Below are positions 16,562 to 24,052 of a stretch of 39,031 nt of DNA, piece after piece; the first letter of the stretch is position 1, and each line of letters begins with the position of its first letter. The DNA comes from CAYVAP01 sp964343195. Lineage in GTDB: Bacteria > Bacteroidota > Bacteroidia > J057. Both the position numbers and the translations under genes were made by a program. The notes under the pieces are model-generated. The model searched no databases. It was not told the origin of the DNA and saw only the letters and a list, made by a program, of their open reading frames with translations. The stretch covers positions 1 to 39,031 of the forward strand of contig CAYFIR010000057.1 of NCBI GenBank assembly GCA_964343195.1, in the 5' to 3' direction.

Positions 16562-19337
16562 TCATGGCTGTACCAGTAGCTTCCACACTCGGTATGCCCC
16601 ATCTTCCCGTTGCAGATATACCCAGTACATTCCTTCCGGCAAATGTGACAAAGGAATTTGCCAGAAAGACTGTTGCGGATCAAGGGATTGCTGTAACACT
16701 AATCGGCCCCGTAGGTCTGTTAACCTAACTTTATAGCCCTGACTCAGGGTGGTGGTATGCGTGCGAAGGATAACCTCGTCCTGGGCAGGATTGGGAGATA
16801 GCACAAATCCCCCCAATGCCTGTCCATTAATCGAAGATACCGTCGTGTCCAGCAAGGTTTCCGTGATCACCAGACTGTCACATCCAAATCGATTGGAGAG
16901 CAGCACACTGTCTGTTCCGACTTTCGCGGAGTCTGTGGTATATGTATCTACTGTAACGGTGTCCCCGGGACGAAGCACCCAGTTGCTGATCACCAGACTA
17001 TCACACCCACTTTGAGTGGTGAAGAAGAGGGTATCTGAACCAACCTCGGAAGGAAAGCAGGTGTTTTTCTGAGTAGAAAGGATAGTTCGCCCTACTCCCG
17101 TCAGCACCACCGGGAAGTTGCATGAATCCATGCTTCCAGCGGGATCGCTGACTTTTATGTTAACCACTATTGGGCCGAAAACTTCGGTGCCAGGTGCTGG
17201 AAGTTGTAGCGTGGTTACAGGAGTACAGTTCCCATTCACCTCTATGAGGGGGCTGTAATCTGGTAGTATTCCGGCACAATTGGTAGTCCTGGCCAGGGTC
17301 TGGATGCCTGGACAACTGATGGTGAGCGGAAAAGTATCTAATACCGTTACTGTTGCTGAACAGGTGGAACTGTTCCCACTTCCATCCGTTACGGTCAGGG
17401 TCGTTGTATTTCCCCCAATATTAGAGCAGTCGAAGGTTGTGTCCGAAAGTGATAGGCTTACGCTCCCACAATTGTCAGAACTGCCAGCATCAATGTCAAC
17501 ATTCGAGATCTGGGCTTTCCCTGTCTCATCGAGATACACCGTAACATCCTGACAGACAGCGGTGGGAGGAATGGTATCCACCACGGTCACAGTGCCAGTA
17601 CACGTGGCGCTGTTCCCGCTCCCATCCGTCACGGTCAGGGTCACGGAGTTGGGACCGACATCTGAGCAGTCAAATGCCGTATCAGAAATGGAGGTCTGCA
17701 CGGCCCCGCAATTATCATTGCTTCCCCCGTCGATATCAGAGCTGAATATCTGCGCATGGCCAGACCCATCCAGAAAAACAGTCAGGTCCTGGCAAACGGC
17801 CACGGGTGTGATGGTATCCAAAACCGTAACCGTGGCGCTGCAGGAGCTGCTGTTGCCATTGCCGTCGCTCACATGCAGCGTCACCAGATTGGCACCCGTC
17901 TNNNNNNNNNNNNNNNNNNNNNNNNNNNNNNNNNNNNNNNNNNNNNNNNNNNNNNNNNNNNNNNNNNNNNNNNNNNNNNNNNNNNNNNNNNNNNNNNNNN
18001 NTCAGGTCCTGGCAGACGGCCACGGGTGTGATGGTATCCAACACCGTAACGGTGGCGCTACAGGAACTACTGTTGCCATTGCCGTCGCTCACATGCAGCG
18101 TCACCAGATTGGCACCCGTTTGGGAGCAGTCAAACAGCGAATCGGTGATCCAGGGCTGCACGGTGCCACAGTTATCGGAGCTACCGAGGTCGATGTCGCT
18201 GGCAGAAATGACCGCAGTACCACTCGAAGGCAGGAACAGCGTGATATCCTGACAGACAGCTACCGGAGGGACCGTGTCCACTAAAGAAACTATGAAGGAG
18301 CAGGTGTCATCATTTCCATTCGCATCAAAAGCAATCAGCGATACCATGGTTGTGGGTGAGGAAATGATGGTAGAACTGGAAGGTGATTGGATTACCGTCG
18401 GATTTGGATCAAGGTTATCTGACACTGCCGCAAATCCCGTCCAGTCACCCAGAGTGGAACTACAAGAACTTCCCGCATAAAGAATTCCTGTCGTTGGGCA
18501 GGTAATCACAGGGGGAATGGTGTCTGATGTGACGATGTTAAAAGAATCACAGGTGCCTCCAAGGGTATTGAACGCAGTTATGGGGATATCAGACCCGCTC
18601 CAATAAGCTTCATCGTGCACTATCGTTAGGACGGAACTGGCCAGTCCATTGAGTAGGCTACATTTGGTGCTCAAAAACTGAATATTATCGTATTCGTCTG
18701 AGTATCCGGTACCTGATCCATATGAAATTGCATGAACCCCATCTGTCAGTCCGGGAGGAAGATCTGAGGTAGTCGAATCCGGTTGCCCACCTGAGGTACA
18801 ACATATACTTCCCCATTTGGTAGATGCGGAAGAGATCGCCGCAATGAATCCACTAGCAGGTCGCCACAAATCTGTAGCTTGATAAGCGATTACCTGGTCC
18901 CCGTCAATTGACAGGTCAAAATCTGTCGTGTAAGAGCCTGGGTCATAGAAATGCTGGTTCATAGCCCAGCCGACATTCGCAGAAACAAATCCAAGCGAAT
19001 CTATTTCTATCGTGACGATGGTTCCGGCATTCATCCCCATAGAGGGGCCCATCCAGGTGATTACGCCATCTTCATTTTCGTTGAGTTTTCCCTGAGAGTC
19101 GGACCACCCTGCGTCGGTAAACCGGATTTCCGTAACTGGATCAAGATCCACCAGAGTAAAAAAAGAAAAGCGATCAGGATCGTCGGTTTGAAGCTCCAGA
19201 AAAGCCAGATCTCCTGGAGCCAGGACAGTCTGCGCCTGTATTCCAGAGAACATAATGGCCGAAATAAAAAAAATCAGGAGGGGAGTAGCAGCAAGGTGTT
19301 TTGAAAGAGTTGGATGAAGCGTGTGCTTGTGATACAT
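16562..19337 (-). CDS. Large secreted HYR-like repeat protein with T9SS sorting domain (crosses scaffold gap)
   Basis: One gene interrupted by 100 N. The N-terminal part (from ATG 19337) has a signal peptide (1-36, ends SGIQAQ) and a domain of about 200 residues opening TVLAPGDLAFLELQTDD, of a type found in secreted Bacteroidota proteins. An HYR-like region follows, then at least four 80-residue repeats with DIDxGSxDNCG, FDCSxxG, VTLxVxDGxGNSxxC and AVCQD motifs. After two more degenerate modules comes a T9SS C-terminal domain (FVLSPNPAQDEV to RVWKLLVQP). The two sides of the gap are in different frames only because N-runs are a fixed length: a true gap of 120 + 240n bases restores the frame (931 residues if n is 0). 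The likely role is surface adhesion or a structural stalk; this is inference. Confidence 0.85.
17330..18269 (-). repeat. Tandem 240-bp coding repeats (80-residue units)
   Basis: Unit 1 is 18030-18269; unit 2 starts at 18029 and runs into the gap; unit 3 is 17570-17809; unit 4 is 17330-17569. Each complete unit is exactly 240 bases. The 120 bases at 17782-17901 and 18002-18121 on either side of the gap differ at about 7 positions by eye, so units 1-2 and their hidden neighbours are recent duplicates, which explains the assembly break. Units 3 and 4 are more diverged. Confidence 0.9.
17902..18001. other. Scaffold gap (100 N)
   Basis: Exactly 100 undetermined bases, the conventional placeholder for a gap of unknown size. 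It falls in the most homogeneous part of the 240-bp tandem repeat. Confidence 0.99.
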
Positions 19338-19998
19338 GAACTTTGAGCTTAGCGATAGTTAGTACTTTTCGCAGGGAGATCTCAGGTAGGTGAACAGGAA
19401 ATCTAATGGTTTACCAAGATAGAATCATGGCCAGTGAGGTTCTTTCCCAGGGAAACCAGGTTAGAATCTGTCCATTATTGACGAAGGTGAGTCAGAATCT
19501 ACACGAGTGATGCGAAAATTATCCAAACGGCGTTGACGCTTGAGAAAGGTTTCTGGATAAAAGAAAGGGGAGAATAGCTCAAACAGGGGTTAAGGTCCTC
19601 CCTGAGCATATTTTATGACTTCCATCCCCTCTCCCCAATTGTTGAAGATCTTTCTACCCTGTTATCTCACATGAGATAGGAACAGGCAGATCCTGCAGCA
19701 AAACCTCCACTCCTGATCTTTTCAATAAAAGTCGAATGATGCCATTGGAGGAAATGGCCCTGTCTCATGATGATCTGGGTACTTTCACTATTCCTAAAGC
19801 CGGTATTTCACAAAGAGCATGTATCGAGGGTAATTGGAAAATGGGATTGGAAAAAGCAGAGGATAAGATCCCATGTACGTTGACCTGCAAGCCCGACGAG
19901 GGTAACATCTCAATACCCAGGCTGTGATAGCGCATTTGCGATTTGCGCCCCGAATGCTAACTTCAGGGATTGTCTATAGTATCCCAAACAATCGAAAT
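19338..19998. other. Gene-free region upstream of ferritin
   Basis: About 660 bases without a convincing gene. It holds the upstream region of the divergent repeat-protein gene, a 16-base palindrome TATCTCA-CA-TGAGATA at 19663-19678, and a promoter-like sequence for ferritin at 19935-19965. A short frame at 19736-19927 shows no recognisable protein character. Confidence 0.6.
19935..19965 (+). promoter_or_regulatory. Candidate promoter for ferritin
   Basis: TTTG at 19935-19938, a 19-base spacer, then TAACTTCA at 19958-19965 (two mismatches to TAnnTTTG). The position would give a leader of roughly 25-30 bases before the ferritin ATG at 19999. Confidence 0.4.
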
Positions 19999-20502
19999 AT
20001 GATCAGCGAAAACATGCAGGGGCTGCTCAATGCCCAATATCACCGCGAGTTATTTTCTGCGAACCAATACCTGGCCATGAGTTCCTACTTCCTGGCTGAA
20101 GATCTGGACGGCTTCGCCAACTTTTTCCGCATCCAGGCCGAGGAAGAAATGGACCACGCCATGCGGCAGTACGACTACGTACACGAAGTCGATGGAAAGA
20201 TCACCCACGGTGCCCTGGATGCCCCCAACAACGAATTTAGCTCCTACCTGGAGGTCTTTGAAAAAGCCCTGGCCCACGAGCAGTACATCACCAAAAATAT
20301 CTTTGATATCGTCAAGGCTTCCCTGGATGAGAGCGACTATGCGACCCACCAGTTTTTTCAGTGGTTCGTCGCCGAGCAGGTAGAAGAAGAAAGCCTGTTC
20401 CGAAGCCTCATCGCCAAACTCAAACTCGCCGAAGGCAACAACAGTGCCCTCTACCTGCTCAATGAGGAACTGATGAACCGCAAGGCGGGAGAAGAAGAGT
20501 AG
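19999..20502 (+). CDS. ftnA: Non-haem ferritin
   Basis: A 167-residue iron-storage protein forming 24-subunit shells. All ferroxidase residues fall at the same numbers as in E. coli FtnA: E17, E50, H53, E94, Q127 and E130, with the conserved Y24. It oxidises Fe(II) and stores it as ferric mineral in the cytoplasm. The start at 19999 (MISENMQGLLNAQYHRE) is chosen by comparison with the family; the frame is open 25 codons upstream without similarity. It is followed by its own terminator at 20535, so it is probably monocistronic. Regulation by iron is expected for the family, but no Fur-box match was recognised by eye. Confidence 0.96.
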   Translation: MISENMQGLLNAQYHRELFSANQYLAMSSYFLAEDLDGFANFFRIQAEEEMDHAMRQYDYVHEVDGKITHGALDAPNNEFSSYLEVFEKALAHEQYITKNIFDIVKASLDESDYATHQFFQWFVAEQVEEESLFRSLIAKLKLAEGNNSALYLLNEELMNRKAGEEE

Positions 20503-20534
20503 GTCGCAGCCCTACCTGCCATGCACCAGAACAA

Positions 20535-20578
20535 AAAAGGCACCGGGCGTAGCAAACGCTCTGTGCCTTTTGGTTTTT
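20535..20578 (+). terminator. Rho-independent terminator after ferritin
   Basis: Outer stem AAAAGGCAC (20535-20543) / GTGCCTTTT (20563-20571), inner stem GCGT/ACGC, followed by GGTTTTT. It lies 33 bases past the stop codon. Confidence 0.88.
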
Positions 20579-20728
20579 GCCTGCATAGGTCTGGCCTGTG
20601 CAACCTCGGATATTGGGAGGAGTAGGCTGCCGAGGGGTAACAACTTAACCTTAAAGACAGCGAGCTGTGCGACAAAAACAGTCCTGAAAACTTCCCTGGA
20701 CATCCTTCTGCTCGATTAACCTCCTGAG

Positions 20729-20761
20729 GTTGGGCCTACTCCCCAAAAGTCGTTAGCTTTG
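20729..20761 (+). promoter_or_regulatory. Bacteroidota-type promoter for the UbiA-family gene
   Basis: GTTG at 20729-20732 (one mismatch to TTTG), a 21-base spacer and an exact -7 element TAGCTTTG at 20754-20761. Transcription would start near 20768, just before the ATG at 20780; this argues against the upstream TTG at 20759 as the start codon. Confidence 0.55.
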
Positions 20762-20779
20762 GGGCCGAAACCTGTGGGT

Positions 20780-21652
20780 ATGGTCCGAGACTTCATCACC
20801 CTGATGCGGCCGCATCAGTACATTAAGAACCTGATCCTGTTTGCGCCGGCATTCTTTGCGCTGCGCATCACGGAAGTGGATACCTTGCTTCGCATGGCAT
20901 TGGGAACTATCGGATTTTCCCTGGTGGCCAGTGCAGTGTATATCCTCAATGACTACCTCGACCGCGAGGAAGACCGTCAGCATCCCAAAAAGAAAGACCG
21001 CCCCCTGGCGTCGGGTCGCGTAGCACCACATCAGGCGCTGCTGCTGATGGGTGGGCTGCTATTGATTGCGGTTCCCTCTTTCTACTTTCTGGATCAGTTG
21101 GCTTTTTATCTGGTATCGGCCTATGTGTTCATGAATGTGCTGTACACCTTCCGACTCAAGCACATCCCCATCATCGATATCTTCATCATCGCGCTGGGCT
21201 TCCTGCTTCGAATTGGCATAGGGGCAGCCCTGGCTCAGCCCCATATTCCGATCTCCATGTGGATGGTGTTGATCATCTTCCTGGGGGCACTGTTTTTGGG
21301 TCTGGCCAAGCGCCGCGACGACGTGCTGCTAGCCGCCGACGGCCGAAAAGTCCGCAAAAACATCGACGGCTATAACCTCGAGTTTATCAATGGAGCCATG
21401 ATGATCATGGCCTCGGTTCTGATAGTATCTTACATCTCCTACACCATTTCACCTGACGTTCAGGCCCACTTTCAAAATGAAAACCTCTACGTGACGGTGT
21501 TTTTTGTATTGCTGGGAGTCTTGCGATACATGCAGATCACCTTCGTCGAAGGACGCAGCGGCAATCCCACCAAGCTGTTTCTGCGAGATTTATTCCTGCA
21601 GCTAACCATTGTGGGATGGATTGGAACTTTTGTATTTTTGCTTTATCGCTAA
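20780..21652 (+). CDS. UbiA-family prenyltransferase (decaprenyl-phosphate phosphoribosyltransferase-like)
   Basis: A 290-residue integral membrane enzyme with about eight to nine hydrophobic helices. The first aspartate-rich motif is N57-D61-D65 (LNDYLDREEDRQHPKKKDRPLASG region, 56-79). Together with MRPHQYIKNLILFAPAFF at the start and KRRDDVLLAADGRKVRKNIDGYN in the second loop, this matches the DPPR-synthase branch of UbiA (mycobacterial Rv3806c type), which transfers phosphoribose to a polyprenyl phosphate, rather than the quinone or haem branches. In Bacteroidota the product's use is not established. The start at 20780 is preferred over TTG 20759, which lies inside a -7 promoter box. The Fur-family gene follows 40 bases later. 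Confidence 0.85.
   Translation: MVRDFITLMRPHQYIKNLILFAPAFFALRITEVDTLLRMALGTIGFSLVASAVYILNDYLDREEDRQHPKKKDRPLASGRVAPHQALLLMGGLLLIAVPSFYFLDQLAFYLVSAYVFMNVLYTFRLKHIPIIDIFIIALGFLLRIGIGAALAQPHIPISMWMVLIIFLGALFLGLAKRRDDVLLAADGRKVRKNIDGYNLEFINGAMMIMASVLIVSYISYTISPDVQAHFQNENLYVTVFFVLLGVLRYMQITFVEGRSGNPTKLFLRDLFLQLTIVGWIGTFVFLLYR
21608..21640 (+). promoter_or_regulatory. Weak candidate promoter for the Fur-family gene
   Basis: ATTG at 21608-21611, a 21-base spacer and TATTTTTG at 21633-21640 (exact TAnnTTTG), inside the 3' end of the UbiA-family gene. The -7 match could be chance in T-rich coding sequence. Confidence 0.3.
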
Positions 21653-21692
21653 TCCCGATATCCCGACTCCAGGATTTTCGTAAACAGTAGAA

Positions 21693-22115
21693 ATGAAGCA
21701 GGCTCCAGAAATACTCAAGCAGCATCAGTTGAGACTTACCCAGAGTCGTCAGGACATCCTGGATGTATTTCTGGCCCAGGGCATTGCCCTCAGCGAACGG
21801 GAACTGGAAGATTCAGTAGGCGTCAATTGTGACCGCGTAACCATCTACCGCACCCTGTCAACCTTCATGGATCGGGGAATTCTACACAAGGTGCTGGATG
21901 ATACCGGTTCGGTTAAATATGCACTTTGTCCCTCTGATTGTCACGGAGGCGAGGTTCACCGCCATGACCATGTGCATTTCAAGTGTAGAGACTGTGGTCA
22001 GACCATTTGCCTGGATGAAGTGCCCATTCCAGCGGTAAATCTCCCCAAGGGTTTTCAGCTTCAGGAGGTGAACATGCTGCTGGAAGGAACCTGCACCAAG
22101 TGTAGTCAGGAATGA
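21693..22115 (+). CDS. Fur-family transcriptional regulator
   Basis: A 140-residue metal-responsive DNA-binding protein. The winged-helix part includes LRLTQSRQDILDVF (13-26) and the recognition helix DRVTIYRTLSTF (47-58). The dimerisation part holds a histidine-rich RHDHVHFKC (90-98) and two CxxC pairs, C98-C101 and C134-C137, which form the structural zinc site. It could be Fur, Zur or PerR; the sequence does not decide, and a short 140-residue form with two CxxC is compatible with Zur. It lies 40 bases after the UbiA-family gene and one gene from ferritin, so an iron role is attractive but unproven. Confidence 0.9.
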   Translation: MKQAPEILKQHQLRLTQSRQDILDVFLAQGIALSERELEDSVGVNCDRVTIYRTLSTFMDRGILHKVLDDTGSVKYALCPSDCHGGEVHRHDHVHFKCRDCGQTICLDEVPIPAVNLPKGFQLQEVNMLLEGTCTKCSQE

Positions 22116-22175
22116 CCGAGTAGGGGAATGAATGGCATGGAGGTATGCGCCCTCCAGCTTTCAACTCCAATCTAC

Positions 22176-23129
22176 CTAAAACACCCATTTGTCATAGTCG
22201 TCTCCCATCAACTTATCCCAGCGGATAAGGCAGAAGGTAATGGCCAGCAATACCATCATTCCGGCAAAGCCCTCGATGCCGCCCAATAGCGGATTCACGT
22301 TGTAGGTGAAGAAAAAGGAGACTGGAGCAATATTGGTCAGTACTCCGAGGAAAGTAGCCGACGCATATACACTGCGGGTACGGATGGCCAACCAGGCAGC
22401 AGGAAATGAAACCGCTATTGCAAATCCCATGGTCGCCAGCAGGTACCAGAATAGCCCTGGATCAGCCATCAGACTCGGCTGCAGCATGAACAACTGAGGC
22501 ATTTGCCAAAGTCCGAAGATGCCTCCGATGACCAGGTTACTTCCGAGGAAGCCCATGGAACGAGTCTCTTTGAGCAGAAAGCCCCGAAATCCAAGTTCCT
22601 GACCTACCAGAAAGATCAGGCTGAAGGTTGCACCGCCAATGATTCCTACGGCGAGGATCAGGGCCAGTAAGGTGCCTATTTCGGGAGGCATCATGGGCAA
22701 GCTCATCCATTGCCATATCCCCGACAGCCCCACGATATTGGGATCAGCCAGATAGGCTGTCGCCAGAGAGTGAGAGGTTCCGGCAGCATTCAGGATTACT
22801 TCCCCAAATCCAGGGAGGTGCATCAGATTTCCCAGTAAAAATACGGTCCCCAGAGTCGCTGCCACAATGAGGATGGGCATCGCCAGGGCAATTCCTATCC
22901 AACGCAGGCTAAAATACCGGCGGTTCCAGCCCAGACCACTCAGAGATTCACGGTAGATGAGCTTTTTGATGATCATGACCGCAAAGGCAGGCCCCCAACT
23001 GTATAGCACCATTCGCAGGAATGGCAGGATCATATTGCCCTCTTCCAAAAAAACGGTAGGAAGCCATTGCCCGATAATGCTTAGCCCTATAGATAGACCC
23101 AGAAAAAGGGAAATCTTCTTGAAATCCAT
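22176..23129 (-). CDS. CPBP-family membrane protein, probably catalytically dead
   Basis: A 317-residue polytopic membrane protein (about eight hydrophobic segments) of the CPBP/Abi family, whose active members are intramembrane proteases (type II CAAX prenyl endopeptidase-like). The family motifs are in place and correctly spaced, but key residues are replaced: EExxxR reads Q177-E178-LGF-R182, FxxxH reads F205-GLW-Q209, and HxxxN reads G262-VLT-N266. The first glutamate and both histidines are thus missing, so proteolysis is unlikely and a scaffold or binding role is more plausible. The start at 23129 begins MDFKKISLFLGLS; the frame stays open upstream to 23663 but there it only mirrors the methyltransferase gene on the other strand. 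Confidence 0.85.
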   Translation of the reverse strand: MDFKKISLFLGLSIGLSIIGQWLPTVFLEEGNMILPFLRMVLYSWGPAFAVMIIKKLIYRESLSGLGWNRRYFSLRWIGIALAMPILIVAATLGTVFLLGNLMHLPGFGEVILNAAGTSHSLATAYLADPNIVGLSGIWQWMSLPMMPPEIGTLLALILAVGIIGGATFSLIFLVGQELGFRGFLLKETRSMGFLGSNLVIGGIFGLWQMPQLFMLQPSLMADPGLFWYLLATMGFAIAVSFPAAWLAIRTRSVYASATFLGVLTNIAPVSFFFTYNVNPLLGGIEGFAGMMVLLAITFCLIRWDKLMGDDYDKWVF

Positions 23130-23225
23130 GGATGGTCGTGTTAAAAAATTGACGGCACTTACTCCAATATAACGAAAATCAAGGGGAAGAAGGTTTCGAC
23201 AGCGACAAAATGAATGAGAAGCTCC

Positions 23226-23233
23226 TATTTTTG
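23226..23233 (+). promoter_or_regulatory. -7 promoter element abutting the methyltransferase start
   Basis: TATTTTTG, an exact TAnnTTTG, ends four bases before the ATG at 23238. No good TTTG at -33 was found. If used, transcription would begin at or next to the start codon. Confidence 0.4.
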
Positions 23234-23237
23234 CCCC

Positions 23238-23957
23238 ATGAAGATAGAGGATGTTAAACGCGATCCCATGGGACAGGCCATGCTGGCGTATCTCGCTGGG
23301 GATAAGCATGCCCATGTCAATGTTTATTCTGACCTGGCCATAGATGATGAAATCCCCGCCCGCTATCTTTTTCGCACCTATGACGAAATGCCGCAGTGGG
23401 AGCGCAAGGCACTCTCTTACTGCCAGGGGAGCGTCCTGGATGTAGGAGCCGGAGCCGGCAGCCATGCGCTTTGGTTGCAGGGACAGGGACATGAAGTGCT
23501 GGCTATGGATATTTCTCCCGGAGCGGTGGAGACCATGCGACAGCGAGGCGTGAAGCGTCCCTGGCACGGAGATCTGTTTGAGTTTGACGGAGAACAGTAT
23601 GACACCCTCCTTCTCATGATGAATGGGATCGGACTGGTGGGCGATCTTCATGGCCTCAACCAATTCCTCCAGTCAGCTCGCAGATGGCTCAAGCCAGGGG
23701 GGCAGATACTCATGGATTCCTCTGACATCCGATACATCTACGAAAGCGACCTCACGACCATGCCGAATGATCGCTATCATGGGATCATTGGCTACCAGAT
23801 GAGCTTTGGCCACATACAGGGAGAGGCCTTTTCGTGGTTGTATCTGGACTTCGAAAAACTGACTCAGCATGCCTCACACTTTGGGTTCAAATGTGAATGC
23901 CTGGCATTGGGGAGCCACTACGAATACCTGGCCCGACTCACGTTACAGGATTTGTAG
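23238..23957 (+). CDS. Class I SAM-dependent methyltransferase
   Basis: A 239-residue cytoplasmic protein with a Rossmann methyltransferase core: motif I VLDVGAGAGSHALWLQ (67-82), the acidic residue after strand 2 (AMDIS, 89-93), then HGDLFEFDGEQYDTLLLMMNG with motif IV-like spacing, and WLKPGGQILMDSSD. The substrate is unknown; the small size and the absence of extra domains suggest a small-molecule enzyme. The start at 23238 is chosen over an in-frame codon at 23214 because it follows a -7 promoter element by four bases. It lies 95 bases before HMG-CoA reductase, separated by an inverted repeat at 23987-24017, so co-transcription is uncertain. Confidence 0.85.
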   Translation: MKIEDVKRDPMGQAMLAYLAGDKHAHVNVYSDLAIDDEIPARYLFRTYDEMPQWERKALSYCQGSVLDVGAGAGSHALWLQGQGHEVLAMDISPGAVETMRQRGVKRPWHGDLFEFDGEQYDTLLLMMNGIGLVGDLHGLNQFLQSARRWLKPGGQILMDSSDIRYIYESDLTTMPNDRYHGIIGYQMSFGHIQGEAFSWLYLDFEKLTQHASHFGFKCECLALGSHYEYLARLTLQDL

Positions 23958-23986
23958 GCAGATTATTAACTGATCACCTTGGTTAT

Positions 23987-24017
23987 GTTTCTCTGATTTC
24001 TGTAAATTCAGAGAAAC
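23987..24017. promoter_or_regulatory. Inverted repeat in the leader of HMG-CoA reductase
   Basis: A perfect 10-bp inverted repeat GTTTCTCTGA (23987-23996) / TCAGAGAAAC (24008-24017) with an 11-base spacer, 35 bases before the ATG at 24053. No T-run follows, so it is more likely an operator or an mRNA stem-loop than a terminator. The partial -7 match TATGTTTC (23985-23992) overlaps the left arm. Confidence 0.5.
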
Positions 24018-24052
24018 ACTACTATATACTACCCCTAATCAGAAACCCATCT

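Noticed and set aside
17330..18269. CRISPR-like or non-coding tandem repeat
   Set aside because: The units are 240 bases, contiguous and in frame, and encode conserved cysteine-containing protein modules.
16562..19337. Two separate genes on either side of the N-run, or a frameshifted pseudogene
   Set aside because: The flanks are copies of one 240-bp repeat, and a gap of 120 + 240n bases restores a single frame; signal peptide and sorting domain sit at the two ends.
19736..19927. Possible 63-residue gene upstream of ferritin
   Set aside because: No hydrophobic or domain pattern, no promoter or start context, and biased composition unlike neighbouring genes.
23130..23663. N-terminal extension of the CPBP protein (178 codons)
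   Set aside because: It lies antisense to the methyltransferase gene and the CPBP family starts at the first membrane helix, matching the ATG at 23129.
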